64,000 nt of DNA. It comes from Pedobacter schmidteae. GTDB taxonomy: Bacteria; Bacteroidota; Bacteroidia; Sphingobacteriales; Sphingobacteriaceae. Below are positions 26,710 through 35,740 of this stretch, one piece after another. The first letter of the stretch is position 1. The number at the start of each line of letters is the position of its first letter. The translations under genes and the position numbers were made by a program. The DNA lies in assembly GCF_900564155.1 (NCBI RefSeq), contig NZ_LS999839.1:521097-585096 (forward strand). Direction: 5' to 3'. Under the pieces are notes generated by a model. The model ran no database searches and had not been told where the DNA came from. It saw only the letters and a list, made by a program, of their open reading frames with translations.

Positions 26710-27420
26710 AGCAACCAAAGCTTCGCCCTTCAGTACCGGAATAGCCTCACAAAGATTAAGCTGTAAACAAAACTGCACATCCTCTTCAATGTTCAGTTCG
26801 GCCAAACGATGGCTGTGTGAGGATTTATGCAGATAAGCTCTCAGATTGTCCTTTGCCAACAAGTACAAGTCTTCAGCAGCCACACAGGAATCATCAAAAT
26901 GGGTAAAATCTTTGCGCAGTTCATTTACCACTGCACCTGCAAACAAGGTATCTTCCAGATTAAATTTATCCTTCCAACCAGCACAAAGCAACAACACATT
27001 TCTTTCCTGCACTTTAAGCCAGTTGCACAAAGCTTTTAAATTAAGGAAAGAACCAATTACCACCTGCTGGGCTTGTTCACGTGCCATATGAAGTGCCTTT
27101 GTTCCATTGGTGGTGGTAAGCACTACAGTTTTTCCTTTCACTTTATCACTGCTATAAGAAAATGGAGAATTGCCAAAGTCATAGCCTTCAACAACTTCTC
27201 CATTTCGCTCTGCGGCCAATAAAAACCCTTTATCTGCATAGGCCAAACAATCCTCTACCTGCGCTACAGGTATGATGGCTGTCGCCCCATTGTCAATGCC
27301 GTACACCATAGAAGATGTTGCTCTTAAAATATCAATAACAACAACCACACTGGCCGTGGTATCGTATAAATTTAATAATGCGGGTGTTAAACAAACTTCT
27401 ATACTTTTTTGATGACGCAT
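26698..27420 (-). CDS. comB: 2-phosphosulfolactate phosphatase family protein (ComB)
   Basis: A 240-aa protein starting at the ATG of MRHQKSIEV (a TTG two codons earlier is in frame). ComB-family signatures are VVVIDILRATSS, AERNGEVVEGYDFGNSP, VVLTTTNGTKAL and DDSCVAAEDLY. The archaeal enzyme dephosphorylates 2-phosphosulfolactate in coenzyme M synthesis. No other gene for that pathway is in this window, so in this bacterium the product may be sulfolactate for another use, or the substrate may differ. It lies 30 nt after gcvT on the other side and is convergent with the patatin gene. Confidence 0.9.
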   Translation of the reverse strand: MRHQKSIEVCLTPALLNLYDTTASVVVVIDILRATSSMVYGIDNGATAIIPVAQVEDCLAYADKGFLLAAERNGEVVEGYDFGNSPFSYSSDKVKGKTVVLTTTNGTKALHMAREQAQQVVIGSFLNLKALCNWLKVQERNVLLLCAGWKDKFNLEDTLFAGAVVNELRKDFTHFDDSCVAAEDLYLLAKDNLRAYLHKSSHSHRLAELNIEEDVQFCLQLNLCEAIPVLKGEALVALEA

Positions 27421-27450
27421 CGGCAATTAAACAGAGGGATTTAAAATAAG

Positions 27451-28530
27451 TTATTTATAAAATGGGAACTTTACTACTTTAGCTTTTATCTTGCTGTTAC
27501 GGATACTGATATAGATCTCGGTTCCTTCTTTGGCCATGGCCTTATCTATGTATCCCATTCCTATCGCTTTTTGCAGGGATGGCGATTGTGTACCTGAGGT
27601 CACTCGCCCAATCACATCGCCTTCAGCATTTACGATTTCATAATCATGACGAGGGATTCCTCTGTCGATCATTTCAAAACCAATTAATTTACGGGCCACA
27701 CCGGCTTCCTTTTCTGCCAATAATGCCTCCGAATTGGTAAATATTTTCGAGAATTTAGTAATCCAACCCAATCCGGCAGCTATCGGTGAGGTGGTATCAT
27801 CAATATCATTCCCATACAGGCAGAAACCCATTTCCAAACGCAGGGTATCGCGGGCACCCAGGCCAATTGGTTTGATATTAAACGGCTTACCTGCCTCAAA
27901 AATAGCATTCCAGATCACGTCAGCATGTTCATTATCAAAATAAACCTCAAACCCACCGGCACCTGTATATCCCGTTGCCGAGATCACCACATTGTCAACA
28001 CCAGCAAACTGACCTTTAACAAAATTATAATATTCCATCGAAGCCAGATCAACATCAGTTAAGCTTTGCAAAGCCTCAGCAGCTTTTGGTCCCTGAATAG
28101 CCAGCAATGAAGTTTTGTCAGAGATATTGTGCATTTCAACACCTTTTGTATTGAATTTTTGTATCCAGTTCCAGTCTTTTTCGATGTTGGAAGCATTCAC
28201 AACCAGCATATAGGTTAGTTCGTCAATACGATAAACCAGCAAGTCGTCAACAATACCACCGTTTTCATTAGGCAGGCAAGAATACTGTACTTTACCATCG
28301 TAAAGTTTTGATGCATCATTACTGGTAACGCGTTGAATCAGGTCTAAAGCATTTTCACCTTTTAAGATGAACTCACCCATATGGCTTACATCAAAAACAC
28401 CTACGCCGGTTCTTACTGTAGCGTGCTCTGCGTTAATGCCTTCGTATTGTACAGGCATATTGTATCCTGCAAAAGGCACCATTTTGGCGCCCAATGAAAT
28501 GTGTTTATCGGTTAGTGCGGTATTCTTCAT
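27451..28530 (-). CDS. gcvT: Glycine cleavage system aminomethyltransferase (T protein)
   Basis: The T protein transfers the methylene group from the H-protein-bound intermediate to tetrahydrofolate. It has 359 aa. Signatures are [60 protein letters not shown] and the C-terminal [13 protein letters not shown]. Other gcv genes are not in the window, which is common in Bacteroidota. The neighbours comB and a glycosyltransferase suggest no shared pathway. Confidence 0.97.
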   Translation of the reverse strand: MKNTALTDKHISLGAKMVPFAGYNMPVQYEGINAEHATVRTGVGVFDVSHMGEFILKGENALDLIQRVTSNDASKLYDGKVQYSCLPNENGGIVDDLLVYRIDELTYMLVVNASNIEKDWNWIQKFNTKGVEMHNISDKTSLLAIQGPKAAEALQSLTDVDLASMEYYNFVKGQFAGVDNVVISATGYTGAGGFEVYFDNEHADVIWNAIFEAGKPFNIKPIGLGARDTLRLEMGFCLYGNDIDDTTSPIAAGLGWITKFSKIFTNSEALLAEKEAGVARKLIGFEMIDRGIPRHDYEIVNAEGDVIGRVTSGTQSPSLQKAIGMGYIDKAMAKEGTEIYISIRNSKIKAKVVKFPFYK

Positions 28531-28572
28531 ACAGTTTTAATATAAATAAAAGCGTGGCAAAGGTATATAAAT

Positions 28573-29775
28573 TTAGGCACTAATTAATTTTTGATAAACT
28601 TTCAGCATCCTTTCCGAAACGACATTAATATCATGGTCCCGCTCTACCGTTTTTCGGGCATTATCACCTATTTCACGCCACTTTTTAGGATTGGTGATGC
28701 ATTGTAAAATCGACCGGTAAAATTCATCAGCTGTATTCGCAATCAGAATATCTTTACCATGCTCGCACCTGATCCCCTCGGCTGCCATGCTGGTGGCAAT
28801 AATGCATTTACGCATCGCCATCCCTTCAATAATTTTCACCCGCATACCACTAGCCGATAGCAACGGCACAATCATAATAGACTTAGAATTGATAAATTCA
28901 ACTGCATCAAAGATTTCTCCTTCTACCACCAGGTTTTCTGATTCATATTCAAAAAATTGCCTTTGCATATTTTTACCGGCAATATAAAACCGTAGTTCGC
29001 TGTTCAGTTTTTCAATGTCGGGCCATATTTCATCCAGAAACCATTCTAGCCCCTCTTTATTCGGTCGCCAGTCCATTGCCCCCAGGTGAAAAAGTGTAGG
29101 GAAGCCGGTGTTGGTCTGCTCCGTGACATATTTTTCAAAATCAAGCGCCACGGGAAATACATCAAGGGCTGTTTCACAACCAAACTTTACAATGTTCTGC
29201 CGGTCGGGTTCGCTAATGGCAAATACCTGGTGAAAGCGATTGATCTGTTCCGTTTCATAATATTTTAACCGGCGTGCCAAAAATTGAAGGTACCGGCGTC
29301 TAGGCGTAAATTGCTCGCGCATGGCTATTCGTTCCCAAACATCAAATTCAATATTATGGGCCCTGTAAATGACTTTTGCATTGCTATTGGTTTTCACCAC
29401 ATCCAGATAAGGTACCACAAACAATCCTTCAAACTGAATAATATCAAAATCATTCTCCTTCAAAATGTCTTCCAGCAAACGTGCAGCATCTTCATCAAAA
29501 AACCTGGAAACGTTGTACGACTGATTGGAAAAAATATTAATCAATGCGCCCCAGACGTTTACTTCTGTATCAATACTAAAAGAATGGAATTTGATCTGTT
29601 CAAAAACCGGATCATAAATATCATCTACATCAACCCGGTGTTTATTGGTGTTGATACTAAACAAAGTAATGTCTACCCCAAGCTTTAGCAGCCCTTTAAT
29701 GGTGTTATAAACCACTATGGGATAACCACTATTGGGTGGAAAGGGAACTCTGTTTGTCAGTATCAGTGTTTTCAA
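28573..29775 (-). CDS. Glycosyltransferase family 4 (GT-B fold)
   Basis: A 400-aa cytosolic sugar transferase. The N-terminal Rossmann domain starts with LILTNRVPFPPNSGYPIVVY, and the middle has VIYRAHNIEFDVWERIA. The donor-binding domain shows FPTLFHLGAMDWRPNKEGLEWF and the EX7E-like segment SASGMRVKIIEGMAMRKCII. No ATG is available at the N-terminus, so a TTG start is used (TTG AAA ACA, giving MKTLILTN). The acceptor is unknown; roles in polysaccharide or glycolipid assembly are likely. Confidence 0.9.
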   Translation of the reverse strand: MKTLILTNRVPFPPNSGYPIVVYNTIKGLLKLGVDITLFSINTNKHRVDVDDIYDPVFEQIKFHSFSIDTEVNVWGALINIFSNQSYNVSRFFDEDAARLLEDILKENDFDIIQFEGLFVVPYLDVVKTNSNAKVIYRAHNIEFDVWERIAMREQFTPRRRYLQFLARRLKYYETEQINRFHQVFAISEPDRQNIVKFGCETALDVFPVALDFEKYVTEQTNTGFPTLFHLGAMDWRPNKEGLEWFLDEIWPDIEKLNSELRFYIAGKNMQRQFFEYESENLVVEGEIFDAVEFINSKSIMIVPLLSASGMRVKIIEGMAMRKCIIATSMAAEGIRCEHGKDILIANTADEFYRSILQCITNPKKWREIGDNARKTVERDHDINVVSERMLKVYQKLISA

Positions 29776-29793
29776 ATTACGTGAAAATACTAA

Positions 29794-30405
29794 TTATCCT
29801 GCTATTTCGGAAAACAGCTTAAGCTGAGGAGCACTAACCGTAAAAGTTTTACGATGATATGGCGATAAACCATGAGTTAGTGCAGCATTACGATGCGCAA
29901 CCGTAGGATATCCTTTGTTTTTTTGCCATTGGTATTGGGGATATTCCATAGCAATACGCTCCATAAATTCGTCCCTATGCGTTTTTGCCAAAATCGAAGC
30001 CGCCGCAATATTCAAATATTTACCATCCCCTTTTACAATACAGCTGTGAGGGATGTCGGAATATGTTTTAAAACGATTGCCATCGATGCTCAAATAGCCG
30101 GGGGTAACACTTAATTTTGCGATGGCCCGGTGCATCGCCAAAAAAGAAGCATTAAGAATATTGATCTGATCAATTTCTATATGATCTACCTCAGCTACAG
30201 CCCAGGCAATCGCTTCTTTTTCGATGATTACCCGTAATTTCTCTCGCTGCTGATGATTGAGTTTCTTGGAGTCATTCAGCTCCCCGGCAACAAAATCAGG
30301 CGGCAAAATTACTGCAGCGGCAAATACAGGACCGGCAAGGCAACCTCTGCCGGCTTCATCGCAACCCGCTTCTATAAATTTCTGCTGATAACAATTTAAT
30401 AACAT
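29794..30405 (-). CDS. rnhB: Ribonuclease HII
   Basis: It cleaves the RNA strand of RNA-DNA hybrids and single ribonucleotides in DNA. It has 203 aa. Signatures are AGCDEAGRGCLAGPV, with the first catalytic Asp16 and Glu17, LSIDGNRF, and CIVKGDGKYLNIAAASILAK with further acidic ligands. It has the usual family length and lies in a minus-strand run between a permease gene and a glycosyltransferase gene. Confidence 0.96.
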   Translation of the reverse strand: MLLNCYQQKFIEAGCDEAGRGCLAGPVFAAAVILPPDFVAGELNDSKKLNHQQREKLRVIIEKEAIAWAVAEVDHIEIDQINILNASFLAMHRAIAKLSVTPGYLSIDGNRFKTYSDIPHSCIVKGDGKYLNIAAASILAKTHRDEFMERIAMEYPQYQWQKNKGYPTVAHRNAALTHGLSPYHRKTFTVSAPQLKLFSEIAG

Positions 30406-30434
30406 ACCATCAATTTAATAATTCGAAAACTAAA

Positions 30435-31526
30435 TTACACAGATATATTCTGTGATTTGACATCAAATGCATCGCGCAAGCCAATGGCCAGCAAGTTAAA
30501 GGCGTAAACGGTTAACATAATGGCCAGACCTGGTAACAATGCCAAATAGGCTGCGTCCATGATGATATAAGCATAATGCTCCTTAATCATGGTACCCCAG
30601 CTTGGCATAGGTGGCTGTGCACCAAAGCCCAGAAAACTCAGTCCTGTTTCCAACAATATGGCCGAAGCAAAATTAGCCGAGGCAACCACCAATATGGGGC
30701 CGGCTATATTAGGTAGAATATGCCTTACAATAGTTCTTGAGGTCGAGAACCCAAGTGCTGTAGCAGCTTCCACAAACTCCACTTCTTTTAAGGCCATCAC
30801 CTGTCCACGTACCAATCGCGCTACGTCTACCCAGGTCGATAAGCCTACCGCAATAAATATCTGCCAGAACCCCTTTCCTAAAGCAAAGGAAATAGCAATA
30901 ACCAGTAACAAGGAAGGAAGTGACCAAATCACATTCATAAACCAACTAATGCTCGCATCAGTCTTTCCGCCAAAATACCCGGCCAGCGCTCCCAGACTAA
31001 CACCTATAAAAAGAGAAATCAACACTGCCATTAGCCCTACCGACAAAGACACTCTGATCCCTAAAATCAGGCGACTAAGCATATCCCGGCCATAGGTATC
31101 GGTTCCCAACCAATAAGTTTGTTCATATTGCTGATTTCCGGGAATCACAGGGTACATCGTTTCTTCAGCCTGCTCATCATCCCCAATATATTCCCTCGCA
31201 TAAACTTTATTCCCTTCTTTTCGGTAAGAGGTAATAGGGATGCTCTTATAGGATGCCTCTTGTCCAAAAAACATCAGTTCCAGGAAATTTACTTTTTTGA
31301 CATCCTTTCTTTGACTAACAATCAAAAAGTTAAAAGTCCGGCCTGGCTTTTTATTGCTCAGCTGCAAATGCATGGTATTGGCCATCGGTGTCTGGTCAGG
31401 TGTAATCAGGTAACCTAAAACCCCCAATATGGCTAGCAATAAGATCAATAACAGCCCGGCAAAAGCACCCCGGTTTCGCTTAAACCGCTTCCATACTTTA
31501 CCTGAAGGACTGTTATTGACTTCCAT
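30435..31526 (-). CDS. ABC transporter permease, DppC/OppC type
   Basis: A 363-aa inner-membrane permease. It has an N-terminal OppC-N-like helix (GAFAGLLLILLLAILGVLGYL), a periplasmic insert, the characteristic WLGTDTYGRDMLSRLILG segment, and the binding-protein-dependent transport domain with the EAA loop EAATALGFSTSRTIVRHILP. The C-terminal part has LSFLGFGAQPPMPSWGTMI. No ATPase, second permease or binding protein is adjacent, so this half-transporter must work with components encoded elsewhere. Its ATG overlaps the stop of the upstream GT2 gene (TAATG). Confidence 0.93.
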   Translation of the reverse strand: MEVNNSPSGKVWKRFKRNRGAFAGLLLILLLAILGVLGYLITPDQTPMANTMHLQLSNKKPGRTFNFLIVSQRKDVKKVNFLELMFFGQEASYKSIPITSYRKEGNKVYAREYIGDDEQAEETMYPVIPGNQQYEQTYWLGTDTYGRDMLSRLILGIRVSLSVGLMAVLISLFIGVSLGALAGYFGGKTDASISWFMNVIWSLPSLLLVIAISFALGKGFWQIFIAVGLSTWVDVARLVRGQVMALKEVEFVEAATALGFSTSRTIVRHILPNIAGPILVVASANFASAILLETGLSFLGFGAQPPMPSWGTMIKEHYAYIIMDAAYLALLPGLAIMLTVYAFNLLAIGLRDAFDVKSQNISV

Positions 31527-32662
31527 TATTTTACCATTCTGTCTTTCCAGTTGTATTTACCTGTATTTCCGGCTACCCCGATGTAAACAATATACAAGAT
31601 ATGTAACACATTCAACACGGGCAATAATCCCAGCAAATTCCTTCTTTTGGCAAATGTAGTTACATCATATAAAAACAGGAATTCGACCAGCATCTTTGCC
31701 AGCAACTGTGCCAGAGCAAGCTTAAAATAAAATCCAATAAATATACCTACACCAGCGTTGATCAGTATACTAAGATTAAATAACCAGATGCATACCCCCA
31801 ATACAATGATAGACTTATTTTTATATCTGGTACTTTTAGACGCCCATCGTTTACGCTGCTGAATAAATGCTTTTAAAGAAGCTTTAGGGTGCGTATAAAC
31901 TACGGCGTCTTCATTTTTTAAAAATCCGATATTTCCCTCAAATTTCGCGGCCATTTTATGCAATAACAACTCGTCATCGCCCGAGGCCAGGTCGTCAATT
32001 CCTTTAAAACCACCTACCTCATAAAACGCCTCCCGCTCGTAGGCCAGGTTGGCACCATTGCAGGTAGAGGGCCTTTTATTTCCTATCGTTGCAGCGCCCA
32101 GACCAATCAAATATAAAAACTCAAGTGTCTGTGCCCGTTCAAAAAAACTCTTCTCTTCAAAATAGGCTACCGGTGAAGAAATCATTTTATTTTTCTTTTC
32201 TTCATAAAAGCTCACAATTGTGCTCAACCAATCAGGGCCCATCCGGCAATCCGCATCGGTGGTAATCATCAGCTTACCTGTTGCTACGCCAATAGCCGTT
32301 TGTATAGCCTTTTTCTTATAGGAATTTAAGGGTTGATCTTCGTTCAAACGGATCAGCTTTACCCCACTGTCCGCATAGGATTCAATAATTGCTGCCGTGC
32401 GGTCGGTAGAGTGATCATCAATAAATATAATTTCTGTTAGTTCTTTATTGTAACGTTGCGCAATCAGGTCCGCAATGGTTCTTGAAATGTTCCCCTCTTC
32501 ATTTCGCGCAGCTACAAGTATCGACACTTTGGTGGTCAACACCCTTTTCTCTGGCTTAAAATAGATCAGTTTGTGCCATCCTTTTACAAAAGCAAGCACC
32601 ACTACGACATACAAAACCGTTAAAAATGAGGAGAGATAACTAATTACGCTGAATATTTCCAA
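31526..32662 (-). CDS. Membrane-associated glycosyltransferase family 2
   Basis: A processive-type GT2 of about 378 aa with an N-terminal membrane helix and hydrophobic C-terminal segments. The catalytic domain has SILVAARNEEGNISRTI, FIDDHSTDRT, the DxD-type TTDADCRMGPDW, GDDELLLHKM and QQRKRWASKS (QxxRW). No ATG precedes the catalytic domain; TTG at 32660-32662 or at 32681-32683 must serve as start, either of which overlaps the upstream gene. It is translationally coupled to the flippase-like gene before it and the permease after it. The polymer or lipid made is unknown. Confidence 0.88.
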   Translation of the reverse strand: MEIFSVISYLSSFLTVLYVVVVLAFVKGWHKLIYFKPEKRVLTTKVSILVAARNEEGNISRTIADLIAQRYNKELTEIIFIDDHSTDRTAAIIESYADSGVKLIRLNEDQPLNSYKKKAIQTAIGVATGKLMITTDADCRMGPDWLSTIVSFYEEKKNKMISSPVAYFEEKSFFERAQTLEFLYLIGLGAATIGNKRPSTCNGANLAYEREAFYEVGGFKGIDDLASGDDELLLHKMAAKFEGNIGFLKNEDAVVYTHPKASLKAFIQQRKRWASKSTRYKNKSIIVLGVCIWLFNLSILINAGVGIFIGFYFKLALAQLLAKMLVEFLFLYDVTTFAKRRNLLGLLPVLNVLHILYIVYIGVAGNTGKYNWKDRMVK

Positions 32663-33617
32663 AAAAATTAAGTTTAAACACAAAATAAGATCCCAATATA
32701 GCAGGAATTATAATATTTATAAGCCATATGCTTGCAGTACATGCAATCACTGCAACATCATGATTGGTTACAAAGCTAAAAAAATAAGCGGCAGTATAGC
32801 TTCTTACTCCAATATCAAACAAATCGAGAGAAGGAAGTGTAGACTGTACAAAAAACAAAATACTTACCATTGTTAAAATATCCAGATAATGGATTTCAGG
32901 TATCAACCAAAAGAAAAGAATAAAATATTGAGAGCTAAACACCACATACCGGGCCAGACAAAACAACAAAATATTGAGCAATTCTTTCTTGCTATACCTG
33001 GCAAGGATGCTATAAAACTTCTTGTACTTCCGGGTAAAGCGCATGGAAAGCAAAATCCCGTTCAACCATTTGATGTTGAAATAAAAAATAATGAAAAAGG
33101 CACAGAACATGGCCGACAAAGCAATTAATGCATAAAACAGCCGGTAGTCAATGGGTACAAACCTGTAAATAAACAAACATACCGCAATAGCCCCAAACAC
33201 ATTGGTCAACACCATCTGGCCAATATTACCAACGGCCATCGCAACCACACCTATAACCCGTCGTTTTGGTGAAAGAAAAAAAACGCGGCCACCATATTCA
33301 CCAATACGATTTGGCGTAAACACGGCCCAGGTTAGTCCACAAAAAACAGATTCAATTGCCCGCCAAAGACTAATACTTTCAACCCTTGCAATTAACCGTC
33401 TCCACTTTAATGCTTCAATACCCCAGTTCAACAACATCAGCAAACAAACTACGCCTAGTACAACGATGATCTCCGTTCGTGGAATTTGTTTTAGCAGATC
33501 ATTAAATGCCTTTAAGTTCTCGTTAGAGCTGAGTTTCTTATATACAAACCAAAATGCAACCGTTACAATTGCACTTTTTAATAGATATGATAAAGCTTTT
33601 TTATAATTGGATGTCAA
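32640..33617 (-). CDS. LPG_synthase_TM (flippase-like) integral membrane protein
   Basis: A 325-aa polytopic membrane protein of the lysylphosphatidylglycerol synthase transmembrane family (UPF0104/AglD-like). Signatures are LKWRRLIARV, GLTWAVFTPNRIGEYGGRVFFL and the C-terminal LPSLDLFDIGVRS. The start is TTG (TTG ACA TCC); the first internal ATG is too late. It overlaps the following GT2 gene, a pairing that suggests transfer or flipping of a lipid-linked sugar. The specific substrate is not known. It is divergent from ruvC with 44 bp between. Confidence 0.88.
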   Translation of the reverse strand: MTSNYKKALSYLLKSAIVTVAFWFVYKKLSSNENLKAFNDLLKQIPRTEIIVVLGVVCLLMLLNWGIEALKWRRLIARVESISLWRAIESVFCGLTWAVFTPNRIGEYGGRVFFLSPKRRVIGVVAMAVGNIGQMVLTNVFGAIAVCLFIYRFVPIDYRLFYALIALSAMFCAFFIIFYFNIKWLNGILLSMRFTRKYKKFYSILARYSKKELLNILLFCLARYVVFSSQYFILFFWLIPEIHYLDILTMVSILFFVQSTLPSLDLFDIGVRSYTAAYFFSFVTNHDVAVIACTASIWLINIIIPAILGSYFVFKLNFFGNIQRN

Positions 33618-33661
33618 CTTTTTTTACTTTTACGCTCTGCAAATATGCTTAATATTGTTTT

Positions 33662-34225
33662 ATGTTGGCTGAAAAAAAGGAAAGGGTGATAATGGGTATT
33701 GATCCGGGAACCGCTATCATGGGCTACGGTGTGATACTTGAGAAGGGGAGCAAAATTGAATTGATCACCATGGGCGTGGTTAAAATGGATCATCTGGATG
33801 ATCATTTCTTGAAGCTTCAACGGATTTTCGAAAAAACGGTAAAGCTAATTGACGAGTATAAACCGGATACACTGGCGCTGGAAGCTCCTTTTTATGGCAA
33901 AAATATTCAGGTAATGCTCAAACTGGGCCGCGCACAAGGCATTGCAATGGCCGCTGCCCTATCACGCAATATTCCTATTAATGAATATGCTCCCCGTAAA
34001 ATAAAACAAGCCATCACCGGAAACGGGAGTGCAGGGAAAGAACAGGTGGCTGCGATGTTACAAAGGTTATTAAATTTCAAGGAAACACCCGAGTTCCTGG
34101 ATGCAACAGATGGCCTGGCTGTAGCCGTTTGTCATTCTTTTCAGAAAATAGCCACGGGTGGCAAAGGAAAAACCTATTCGGGTTGGGAGTCTTTTGTAAG
34201 CGATAATAAAAAACGAATTAAATAA
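33662..34225 (+). CDS. ruvC: Crossover junction endodeoxyribonuclease RuvC
   Basis: The Holliday-junction resolvase of the RuvABC pathway, 187 aa with RNase H fold. Catalytic acids are visible as GIDPG (Asp14), LALEAPF (Glu74) and the pair in DATDGLAVAVCH (Asp147, Asp150). It is a stand-alone gene here; ruvA and ruvB are not in the window. It is followed by a dispersed palindromic repeat. Confidence 0.96.
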   Translation: MLAEKKERVIMGIDPGTAIMGYGVILEKGSKIELITMGVVKMDHLDDHFLKLQRIFEKTVKLIDEYKPDTLALEAPFYGKNIQVMLKLGRAQGIAMAAALSRNIPINEYAPRKIKQAITGNGSAGKEQVAAMLQRLLNFKETPEFLDATDGLAVAVCHSFQKIATGGKGKTYSGWESFVSDNKKRIK

Positions 34226-34269
34226 AAAAAGTGGCCTACTATAAATAGCCCCCTATTATTTATACATAT

Positions 34270-34353
34270 CGTCATTCTAAATTTATTTCAGAATCCCGGA
34301 CCAGCTACTCAAAGCATGTCCAGGAGAGATTCTGAGATAAGTTCAGAATGACG
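34270..34353. repeat. Dispersed palindromic repeat, copy 1
   Basis: An imperfect palindrome of 84 bp: CGTCATTCTAAATTTATTTC at the left end is mirrored by GATAAGTTCAGAATGACG at the right end, with smaller inner hairpins. A related copy is at 50213-50298. It sits between ruvC and a convergent gene, a typical position for REP/MITE-like elements. A further short hairpin (34358-34383, TGTTTTGG/CCAAAACA) follows. Confidence 0.75.
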
Positions 34354-34387
34354 ATCCTGTTTTGGAGCCTTAGGCCCAAAACATGCT

Positions 34388-35236
34388 TTAAGCTTCAGTT
34401 CTTTTTCTTTTATAATATCTAAAGGTCAAATAACCCGCTACCAACAACAATATCAGCATCCATAGGTTGGTCAGTATGAGTACAAATTCTTTAAAAATCA
34501 CCCAGCCGTTTTGAATGTTAAGCACAAATCTTCTTAAAAATGCCGGGCGGTAATCGTACAGGTCGTCATTCCCAACTATTGTTGATTTAACCGTATTGTC
34601 CTGATAAAAGTTAAGCGTAATATTGCTGTACCGAACGCGGCTATCGATACTTAAATTCTCGATCTTCTTGTCCACATAATCATCCTTAACAGACAAAGAA
34701 GTTTCTACATTATTACTTTTCTTATTGGCATGTTTATTTAATTGTGCTACCGCCTCTACCCTGTTTTGGTTTTTAAGCTTATTGCTCAAATAGGATAGAC
34801 TTTGATCATCCAGTTTCATCGATTGAAAATCAACAAACACAGCCATCCTCGCTACTTTGTTGGTAAATTCATCCAACTTTTCGGAAGGCACTTTTGCAAC
34901 CACCAGCCCCGTAGTTCTGTAGGAAGTCAGCTCCAATAAAGAGTCTGCCGAATACTTTACTTTCTCCGTATGTTGAATATTACTTTCAATAGAAAACTCA
35001 GCAATGTTACCGCCCTCCGCTTTGATCACCTGGCTCAAACGCTCTTTCGTATCCTGAACATCTTTAACCCTGAAACGCATGTCTGCGGTTTTGATTACCT
35101 TTTCTGTTAAGGCACTATCCGTCGCTTCCAGATTTTCCGCAGTTGCATCGGCAGTTGCCATTGACTCTCCTCTTTTTTCATTGGCGCAGCCTAAAACCGC
35201 TATTGTAATTATACAATAGATTAAATATTTTTTCAT
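34388..35236 (-). CDS. DUF4349 lipoprotein
   Basis: A 282-aa envelope protein with lipobox Cys at about residue 17 (IAVLGCANEK). The DUF4349 region spans roughly 45-270: IKTADMRFRVKDVQDTKERL, VAKVPSEKLDEFTNKVARM, and SYLSNKLKNQNRVEAVAQLN leading to a coiled-coil stretch. It ends in a membrane helix (LWMLILLLVAGYLTFRY) and a basic tail. Function unknown. It is convergent with ruvC. Confidence 0.88.
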   Translation of the reverse strand: MKKYLIYCIITIAVLGCANEKRGESMATADATAENLEATDSALTEKVIKTADMRFRVKDVQDTKERLSQVIKAEGGNIAEFSIESNIQHTEKVKYSADSLLELTSYRTTGLVVAKVPSEKLDEFTNKVARMAVFVDFQSMKLDDQSLSYLSNKLKNQNRVEAVAQLNKHANKKSNNVETSLSVKDDYVDKKIENLSIDSRVRYSNITLNFYQDNTVKSTIVGNDDLYDYRPAFLRRFVLNIQNGWVIFKEFVLILTNLWMLILLLVAGYLTFRYYKRKRTEA

Positions 35237-35344
35237 AGTATTAATGATTGATAGTTTTACCTTAATACCAAATCTTCATTTAGGTAACCTGCAAATATTC
35301 AACAATTCACAAAAAATTATTTTTCCAACAGAAATGTTACCCAA

Positions 35345-35377
35345 TAAAAAACCCTCATCACTGGAGTGATAAGGGTT
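35345..35377 (-). terminator. Intrinsic terminator of the 71-aa membrane protein gene
   Basis: On the minus strand AACCCTTATCACT pairs with AGTGATGAGGGTT and is followed by a T-run (GGGTTTTTTATTGG). It lies about 30 nt after the stop of the small membrane gene at 35406. Confidence 0.8.
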
Positions 35378-35405
35378 CAAATTTTAAAAAAATCTATTAA
35401 TTAGC

Positions 35406-35621
35406 TTATGCAGCCAGTATTTTAAATACACCTTTGCAAGCAATGATAGAGCCTACAAACAAGATTACCCATGAAACGATAGACAGCGTAGTTGAATCAC
35501 CAGCAAAACGCAGATAAACACCTAAAATACTAATTAGGATCCCCACTACCATCAATTTGTAAATTGATGTCTCATTAGCTCTTTTCATGCTTTCTGTATT
35601 GTGTTTTGGTGTCTGTTCCAT
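35406..35621 (-). CDS. Small two-helix membrane protein, unknown
   Basis: A 71-aa protein with a hydrophilic N-terminus (about 20 residues) and two membrane helices, LMVVGILISILGVYLRFAG and LSIVSWVILFVGSIIACKG, joined by a short loop with DSTT. It is supported as a gene by its own -7-like element (TATTTTTG, minus strand 35641-35648) and a clear terminator. The family is not recognised, but short DUF-type proteins of this design are common in Sphingobacteriaceae. Confidence 0.75.
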   Translation of the reverse strand: MEQTPKHNTESMKRANETSIYKLMVVGILISILGVYLRFAGDSTTLSIVSWVILFVGSIIACKGVFKILAA

Positions 35622-35640
35622 GCGATTTCTATTTATGAGA

Positions 35641-35648
35641 CAAAAATA
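35641..35648 (-). promoter_or_regulatory. Candidate -7 element of the 71-aa gene
   Basis: The minus strand reads TATTTTTG, matching TAnnTTTG, 19 nt upstream of the ATG. The -33 box is not clear. Confidence 0.4.
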
Positions 35649-35740
35649 ATATTAATTACCTAAAAAGCAGTATAAATTTTTACCTTATCTCAACTTATGG
35701 ATTATCTTTAATATTTGCATCCTATTAAAAACATCATCAA

